Below, piece by piece: positions 4,201 through 7,195 of a stretch of 7,195 nucleotides of DNA (positions are counted from its first letter, which is position 1; each line of letters starts with the position of its first letter). The notes under the pieces are model-generated. The model was not told where the DNA came from and did not search any database. It worked only from the letters and a program-made list of their open reading frames with translations. This DNA comes from Fidelibacterota bacterium (lineage in GTDB: Bacteria; Fidelibacterota; Marinisomatia; Marinisomatales; J089). The stretch covers positions 1-7,195 of the forward strand of contig RFIZ01000276.1 of assembly GCA_003695105.1 (NCBI GenBank), read 5' to 3'. The position numbers were made by a program, and so were the translations under genes.

Positions 4201-7195
4201 AAATTCCGGTGATGATCCTCCGGGATCCGCCCGGGGACGCCAGCTACGCATTTTATTCAACCGAAAATTCCAATTCCTATTCCCTTAGTTTTGAAACCAG
4301 TACAGAGTTCACCCTGGGAGTTTCCTCCACCATTCACATGGGGTCGGATTGGATACTTTCAGCGGGGGCCTGGGGAGTCCCCGATATAGAACTGGAGACG
4401 ACCATGGACCTTACCAATTCCATGTCCGTGACCACCAGTCAATCGAACTATTTTGAGCAAAATTGGACTATCACTACCACGGAATCTTACCAGACATCGG
4501 ATGATAATGCCGTGGTGGGTGAAGGAGGAGACATGTTCATTGGCGGTGCCATGAATCTGCTCTATGGAGTCACGGATGTATTGCGGATCAATGACGCTTG
4601 TCAGCCTGAGGTCGTGCAGGACCTGATCGTTTCACCGCAGGGATTCGCCACCAATTACGTCTATTCCCAGGCCCATATCGTGGGAACGCTGATTCCGTCC
4701 CTATATGCGATCGGTGACACCGCTTCAGCCCGGATGTGGGAACAAATCATACAGCGTAATAACGACTTAAAAGATGCGGCCAGTTTCAGTCAAAATATTT
4801 CCTTTGATGGGGCTACCGGTTCCTATGAATATGCTGAAACAACGGAAAACAGCCAGTCAATGTCCTTTGACTTCGAAATTGGCATGGACATGGGTGTGGC
4901 TTTGGAAGTAGGGGCCGAAGTGAACGGTGTTGGTGCTTCGGGGGAAGTCAATACCAACCTTTCCGTACGTCTGGGGGCAGGATTTTCGTCTGAGTTCACT
5001 CACTCCAACACCTACAGCTATGTCCTGAGTGATGATGATCCGGGAGATTATTTTTCGGTGAATGTATTTACAGATGGCGTGTACGGATCACCGGTATTCG
5101 AATTGGTGAGTGGTGCCAGTTCCTGCCCCTGGGAGCCGAATACGGCACCCCGGGAAGATGTCACCATGAGCCTGGATCAATCTACGGCGATCAACGTTCC
5201 CCCTGATGAGCCGGCGGTCTTTACCCTGATTCTGGGCAATACCAGTCAGACCGATGAAGACGGCACCTTCGATATTCAGATTCTGCAGGATACCAATCCC
5301 GACGGTGCCAATATTTCCATCAATGGAGTCAATTTCGAGGATACCTATCCGATTTTTCTCCTGGCAGGACAGCAGACCCAGGTAACCATGACTGTGGAGC
5401 GGGGTCCCACGTCTTATTCCTATCATGATATCGGTCTGCGGTTGCAATCCGGTTGCGAATATGAACTCTGGGGCGCCCGGGGCGACGCCACCGCGCCCAT
5501 CCCCCTGTCGGACTCGGTCTTCTTTTCAGTGGAATTCAGCCAGCCCTGTTCCGAAGTGGCCATCGCAGTACCGGAAAGCAACTGGCTGATCACCGGAGCC
5601 GATGCGTCCGATTCCCTCTGGGTTACCCTGAACGGCTATGATCGCACCGATACCAACTTTACGCACCTGGAACTCCAGTACCGGCCCAATTCCAGCGCTC
5701 CCGCCGTGGCCGCGGCCGGTAGCGGTACTACCCAACCGGTGGCTCTGGAGCGCCGCCACGAAAACGGCTCTGACCGGCCGCCGTCGGTACCCCGTGTGAA
5801 TGACTGGTTCACTGCCGTCTCGATCCCCCGGGACAGCCTGATGGAGGACTTCGTTCTGGTACCCTGGAATATCGATCCGGCCATCATTCCCGACGGCGCC
5901 TATGAAGTCCGCGCCGTGGCCTTCTGCAATGCCGGATTGTATCCCGGAACCTCCCAGATCCTCCCGGGAATCATCGACCGAACGCCGCCGGCAGTGGTGG
6001 GATTACCCTCTCCTGTGGACGGCGTCCTGGGGCCGGACGATCTCATTTCCGTCACTCTGGATGAAGACATCGACTGCGAGGCCATCAATCCCGGCGCCGG
6101 GGACGTTCAACTGGTGAATACCGTGACCGGAAACCCGGTGGATTTCACCTACACCTGTGGCGGGAATGAAATCTTCCTGGAACCCAATGTGCAGAACCAG
6201 TACATCGAAAACCAGATTCTCCGGGTGACGGTCAACCACGTGCGGGATGTATACGGCAATGAACGTCTCACTCCGATTGAGTGGGAATTCTTTGTCAACC
6301 GCAATCCCATTGAATGGGAGGGAGGCGATATCTCCGATGTCATTATCTATGATGATGAATCCTTTTCCCAGGAGCGGTACCTGGTAAACAACGGGGGTTC
6401 ACCCCGAAACTTTACGATCCAAAATGTTCCATCCTGGTTGAACGTGACTCCGGTCTCCGGTACGATTGCTCCGGGCGGAACCCAGACGATTTCCATTTCG
6501 GTTCCGGATCAAATCGCCGCCGGGCAGTATCAGGTCACCCTGCTGGCCAGCGGAACCATGGGAGATGAACCCCTGGCGGTGGACATCCGGATTCTCTGTC
6601 ATGAGCCGGACTGGACGGTATCGCCGTCGGAGTACCAGTATTCCATGAACATGATTTCCTATCTCTTTGTGGATGATCAGCAATCGCAGGACGTTTTCGA
6701 TCAGGTGGGCGCCTTTGTCGGCGAAGAGCCTCGGGGTGTGGCTACCGTCCAATATGTGCCGGATCTGGAGGCGTATGAACTCTTTCTGACGATCTACAGC
6801 AACCAATCCCAGGGGGAGGACCTTACGTTCAAGGTCTGGGATGCTTCCACCTGTGTGAATTACGGTTTCGTCCTGGAAGAGTACAGCTTCGAAGCCAATG
6901 CCGTACTGGGCACCCTCTCCGATCCGGTGACCCTGACCGCCACCAATCAACTGGTCCAGAGTCGGGCGCTTCCCGCCGGTTGGACCTGGTTTAGTCTGAA
7001 CCTGGAATCCAATGATATGTCCACCAATGAAGTCCTGACCAGCCTGGCACCCGCCAGCGGGGATTTGATCAAGAGTCAGACCGCTTTTGATCAATTTGTT
7101 CCTTCCGCCGGTTGGGTCGGTGGCCTGGATTCCCTCCGGAATACGGACATGTACCAGATCAAACTCACCGCAGCGGATTCCCTGGATTTGCTGGG
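1185..7195 (+). CDS. Giant secreted multidomain LamG/BACON surface protein (3' partial)
   Basis: An ATG at 1185 opens a frame with no stop through the last base, giving 2003 full codons plus two bases; the C-terminus lies beyond the window. I chose this start because a clear signal peptide begins there. Modules in order, by residue: signal peptide 1-22; SGFW-type N-terminal segment 26-85; Fn3-like 86-172; regulatory-like sandwich 180-693 holding LamG domains at about 200-412 and 453-659; beta-sandwich units at 697-778, 784-873 and 879-1005; Ser/Thr-rich central module 1011-1325; Ig-like units 1326-1597; Big_5-like 1598-1705; BACON-like 1711-1805; VGAFVG module 1807-1922; Trp-rich segment from 1927. 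Cysteines are sparse and often locally paired, which fits a folded protein outside the cytoplasm. No catalytic site was recognised. Adhesion or glycan binding is the likely role, by inference from the modules. FCB proteins of this kind often end in a type IX secretion sorting domain, but none is visible here. Confidence 0.93.
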   Translation, partial: MNKRFNFLLLVGCVAIGSFAGAQVQCDPEYSISNFTVVNGAMSGSNDLNRLQLNAIGSDAGTTPAYQGDHSLASGFWGYYNTEPFAPRVTASDGDFQDRIEVSWDIIDDNLGAPVSGSLAKVYRNGSLLTTVPLSQTTYQDFNVFPGEFYNYEVVVENDLGESYRAGDVGFLNPNGLIMGTVKTMNQVPVPDVEVRLSPNLGLALDFNGTTDFVTFDSLSVIPVDTTYTIEGWFRAYPDFTEQTLFAATDIGHLSDRSYIRIALNADGQLQYTHRSVAGSATFDELTSLPAVNDLTWHHFAAVNDGVVMQLYLDGDPVGDPLPTTPLRADVNVSFGKNNPQSDTQFYHGRLDDFRFWTVARSQEEVRLNDQHTLNGEEAGLYAYWKFDEVLGEKIFDLTAHDIDGYVCGLERTELHAPVYVSGITDATGSYLIKGIYYGSGTTFTVMPSKETPIGTALEFDGMDDYILFPYQRLDLTAGYTLECWLKTTAATDQTLVAAVDPADNSDQLVVDISVDGTLRVTQGATVVNSSIAVNDAFWHHVAVTQDGTTVTLYIDGNVAASAGATPVTTLSEIVIGRRAPAVSSAYFHGKLDEVRVWDSARTEAQIEGTMSQVLHGDEVGLVDYWKFNEGFGDNIADQTATGMNGTLFNMGDSSWVEDIPLDEYFTHYFDVESRQATLNPSNTSVDRVDFTDLATVSVTGYVRYENSSCFAEGVEILVDGESAFPPIYTDATGRFLAEFEPGRSGAILTPVLEGHTFVPTFIELPTLNAPLSGLVITDKKKNSFSGKVVGGKCQVPITPSQGQIEVHIASVSGCIDTMVVPDVNTGEFLVENLPPLIYNVTVDHPDPAIDQFFTGDTVSLVDGDASMDFVYRAPPEVVISGFHTDSCGNRIVGELEVYTFDIDVFESYSNAGVIQTCPVDTGLLTVTDYIGDASDSTYRFVDGHATWTHKAGYPNILGGGDHPFRKNIQVVAEVTETGEQVTATEWAIVLGNRPRNSVFTTTTPEIPVMILRDPPGDASYAFYSTENSNSYSLSFETSTEFTLGVSSTIHMGSDWILSAGAWGVPDIELETTMDLTNSMSVTTSQSNYFEQNWTITTTESYQTSDDNAVVGEGGDMFIGGAMNLLYGVTDVLRINDACQPEVVQDLIVSPQGFATNYVYSQAHIVGTLIPSLYAIGDTASARMWEQIIQRNNDLKDAASFSQNISFDGATGSYEYAETTENSQSMSFDFEIGMDMGVALEVGAEVNGVGASGEVNTNLSVRLGAGFSSEFTHSNTYSYVLSDDDPGDYFSVNVFTDGVYGSPVFELVSGASSCPWEPNTAPREDVTMSLDQSTAINVPPDEPAVFTLILGNTSQTDEDGTFDIQILQDTNPDGANISINGVNFEDTYPIFLLAGQQTQVTMTVERGPTSYSYHDIGLRLQSGCEYELWGARGDATAPIPLSDSVFFSVEFSQPCSEVAIAVPESNWLITGADASDSLWVTLNGYDRTDTNFTHLELQYRPNSSAPAVAAAGSGTTQPVALERRHENGSDRPPSVPRVNDWFTAVSIPRDSLMEDFVLVPWNIDPAIIPDGAYEVRAVAFCNAGLYPGTSQILPGIIDRTPPAVVGLPSPVDGVLGPDDLISVTLDEDIDCEAINPGAGDVQLVNTVTGNPVDFTYTCGGNEIFLEPNVQNQYIENQILRVTVNHVRDVYGNERLTPIEWEFFVNRNPIEWEGGDISDVIIYDDESFSQERYLVNNGGSPRNFTIQNVPSWLNVTPVSGTIAPGGTQTISISVPDQIAAGQYQVTLLASGTMGDEPLAVDIRILCHEPDWTVSPSEYQYSMNMISYLFVDDQQSQDVFDQVGAFVGEEPRGVATVQYVPDLEAYELFLTIYSNQSQGEDLTFKVWDASTCVNYGFVLEEYSFEANAVLGTLSDPVTLTATNQLVQSRALPAGWTWFSLNLESNDMSTNEVLTSLAPASGDLIKSQTAFDQFVPSAGWVGGLDSLRNTDMYQIKLTAADSLDLL
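1440..1700 (+). other. Fibronectin type III-like domain
   Basis: Residues 86-172 read as an Fn3-type beta sandwich: PRVTASDGDFQDRIEVSWD, then AKVYRNGSLL, TYQDFNVFPGEFYNYEVVV and a closing GES. The tyrosine pair and the 'NYEV-V-N-GES' ending fit Fn3. The preceding segment (26-85) ends in GDHSLASGFW; an SGFW ending is a frequent N-terminal feature of secreted FCB proteins. Confidence 0.65.
1782..2420 (+). other. LamG-like jelly-roll domain 1
   Basis: Residues about 200-412 carry the LamG/concanavalin-like series: LALDFNGTTDFVTF, TIEGWFRA, W297-H298-H299 before FAAV, LYLDGDPV, the YHGRLDDFRFW strand (347-357) and a closing YWKFDE (384-389). Such domains commonly bind glycans or proteins, often with calcium. 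I see no catalytic acid pair of the kind found in glycoside hydrolases of the same fold. Confidence 0.88.
2541..3161 (+). other. LamG-like jelly-roll domain 2
   Basis: Residues about 453-659 repeat the series of the first LamG domain: GTALEFDGMDDYILF, TLECWLKT, W539-H540-H541 before VAVT, LYIDGNVA, FHGKLDEVRVW (588-598) and YWKFNEGFG (625-633). The order and spacing match domain 1, so the two arose by duplication or share a close ancestor, but the sequences have diverged well beyond a recent copy. Confidence 0.88.
3273..3518 (+). other. Regulatory-like beta-sandwich unit
   Basis: Residues 697-778 read VSVTGYVRYENSSC, then GVEILVDG, YTDATGRFLAEF, a GHTFVPTF strand and a final strand ending at VITD. 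This is the usual strand order of a carboxypeptidase-regulatory-like unit, here uninterrupted, and it supports the reconstruction of the split unit before it. Confidence 0.6.
3534..3803 (+). other. Regulatory-like unit with cysteine pair
   Basis: Residues 784-873 begin SFSGKVVGGKC and include GQIEVHIASVSGC, NTGEFLVENLPPLIYNVTV and a closing MDFVYR. C794 and C815 lie on neighbouring predicted strands and could form a disulfide. It looks like a diverged member of the same sandwich family. Confidence 0.5.
3819..4199 (+). other. Unassigned beta-rich unit with cysteine pair
   Basis: Residues 879-1005 begin VISGFHTDSCGNRIVGELEV and contain C888 and C918. The stretch from 926 to about 1000 is polar and beta-like and includes the Gly-rich turn ILGGGDHPF. 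The opening strand resembles the preceding units, but the rest is not a family I can name. Confidence 0.4.
4215..5159 (+). other. Central Ser/Thr-rich module with two amphipathic hairpin-like segments
   Basis: Residues 1011-1325 open with ILRDPPGDASYAF and close with ASSCPWEPNTAPRE. Segment A (1029-1105) alternates Ser/Thr with hydrophobic residues around a GSDWILSAGAWG centre. Segment B (1213-1282) does the same around a Gly/Ala/Met-rich centre (GMDMGVALEVGAEV). Between them lie GEGGDMFIGGAMNLLYG and a helical stretch (SARMWEQIIQRNNDLKDAASF). Polar-alternating strands around a Gly-rich apex, twice, recall membrane-inserting hairpins of pore-forming proteins, but the MACPF signature is absent. 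Eight TTA/CTA/TCA codons occur at residues 1025-1302, against none in residues 129-508. I do not recognise the family. Confidence 0.45.
5160..5546 (+). other. Ig-like beta-sandwich unit
   Basis: Residues 1326-1454 show the order of an Ig-like domain of secreted proteins: AVFTLILGNTSQTDE, FDIQILQDTNPDGA, FLLAGQQTQVTMTVERGP, then SYHDIGLRLQSGCE and VFFSVEF. The 'GQQTQVTMTV-RGP' strand followed by the 'Y-Y-DIGL-L-S-C' strand is distinctive. It directly follows the SCPWEPNTAPRE ending of the central module and probably forms a fixed pair with it. Confidence 0.45.
5547..5975 (+). other. Beta-sandwich unit interrupted by an Ala/Pro/Arg-rich insert
   Basis: Residues 1455-1597 begin CSEVAIAVPESNWLI and end with DGAYEVRAVAFCNAG, a typical last strand of an Fn3/Ig-like unit; C1455 and C1581 could pair. 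Residues 1500-1539, between HLELQYRP and DWFTAVSI, are rich in Ala, Pro, Gly and Arg, carry five arginines (R1500, R1523, R1524, R1531, R1537) and look disordered. Base line 5701-5760 counts about 77% GC by hand, the highest line sampled. Confidence 0.5.
5976..6299 (+). other. Big_5-type Ig-like domain
   Basis: Residues 1598-1705 start DRTPPAVVGLPSPVDGVL, continue with DLISVTLDEDIDC and NEIFLEP, and end NHVRDVYGNERLTPIEWEF. The 'P-DG-L---D-I-V---E-ID' opening and the 'V-D-YGN' ending are the pattern of SbsA-type Ig-like (Big_5) domains. C1631 and C1658 probably form a disulfide, an addition also seen in other large FCB proteins. Confidence 0.7.
6315..6599 (+). other. BACON-like domain
   Basis: Residues 1711-1805 contain ERYLVNNGGSPRNFTIQNV, then PSWLNVTPVSGTIAPGGTQ, ISISVPDQIAAGQYQVTLL and a last VDIRIL strand. 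The 'PSWL-V-P-SG-I-PGGTQ-I-ISV' core is the hallmark of BACON-type Ig-like domains, which often act as mucin or carbohydrate binding or spacer units in secreted proteins. Confidence 0.7.
6603..6950 (+). other. VGAFVGEEPRG module
   Basis: Residues 1807-1922 contain EYQYSMNMISYLFVDD, DQVGAFVGEEPRGVA (1839-1853), FLTIYSN (1867-1873), a GEDLTFKVWDAS strand (1877-1888) and C1890. The 'D-VGAFVG-E-RG-A' to 'F-VWDAS' progression is a recurring module of large FCB secreted proteins. I know it by pattern but cannot give an accession. Its function is unknown to me. Confidence 0.5.
6963..7195 (+). other. Trp-rich C-terminal module (3' partial)
   Basis: Residues 1927-2003 contain GWTWFSLNLESNDMSTNEVL (1932-1951), GDLIKSQTAFDQF (1959-1971), GWVGGLDSL (1976-1984) and MYQIKL (1989-1994). 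This 'GWTW-SLN' / 'GDLIKSQ' / 'GW-G-L' series usually recurs near the C-terminus of large FCB secreted proteins, so the gene may end within a few hundred codons. The window stops inside the module. Confidence 0.5.

Noticed and set aside
4215..5159. Firm MACPF/CDC assignment of the central module.
   Set aside because: The Y/W-G-T/S-H-F/Y signature is not present; only the general strand pattern is similar.
6963..7195. Type IX secretion sorting domain at the C-terminus.
   Set aside because: The frame does not end in the window and the visible residues match the Trp-rich module instead.

Overview
The window holds two genes on the + strand, both cut by a window edge, and nearly every base is coding. 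There is no RNA gene, CRISPR array, insertion sequence or integrase. The encoded modules (LamG jelly rolls, carboxypeptidase-regulatory-like beta sandwiches, a BACON-like domain, an SbsA-type Ig-like domain and Trp-rich 'GWTWFSLNL' segments) are typical of very large secreted proteins of the FCB superphylum (Bacteroidota/Rhodothermota, Calditrichota, Marinimicrobia and relatives). Mixed GC (about 33-77% in 60-base lines counted by hand) and the lack of a clear Shine-Dalgarno sequence fit this. The exact lineage cannot be fixed from the window.

Bases 1-1140 are the 3' part of a fibre-type protein. Its stalk carries degenerate repeats ending in 'VGIGTTSP'-like turns. It ends in a peptidase S74 (endosialidase-type) intramolecular chaperone with the Ser/Lys self-cleavage signature, followed by a regular C-terminal coiled coil. 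The gene enters from upstream.

Bases 1141-1184 are a 44-bp spacer with no convincing terminator or promoter, so the two genes may be co-transcribed. A possible 9-codon leader overlaps the next start as ATGA.

Bases 1185-7195 are one uninterrupted reading frame of at least 2003 codons that runs off the 3' edge. In order it encodes a signal peptide, an SGFW-type N-terminal segment, an Fn3-like domain, a regulatory-like beta sandwich apparently split by two inserted LamG domains, three further beta-sandwich units with paired cysteines, and a central Ser/Thr-rich module with two Gly-rich amphipathic segments around a helical stretch. After these come an Ig-like unit, a unit with an Ala/Pro/Arg-rich insert, an Ig-like Big_5-type domain, a BACON-like domain, a 'VGAFVGEEPRG' module and the start of a Trp-rich C-terminal module. 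The many long antisense frames in this region are shadows of this gene's codon usage.

The likely picture is a secreted or surface pair: a self-maturing trimeric fibre and a giant multidomain protein that binds glycans or proteins. The least explained part is the central module (about 4215-5159). Its composition and codon use differ from the N-terminal flank, and its beta-hairpin-like pattern resembles membrane-inserting segments. That functional reading is inference.
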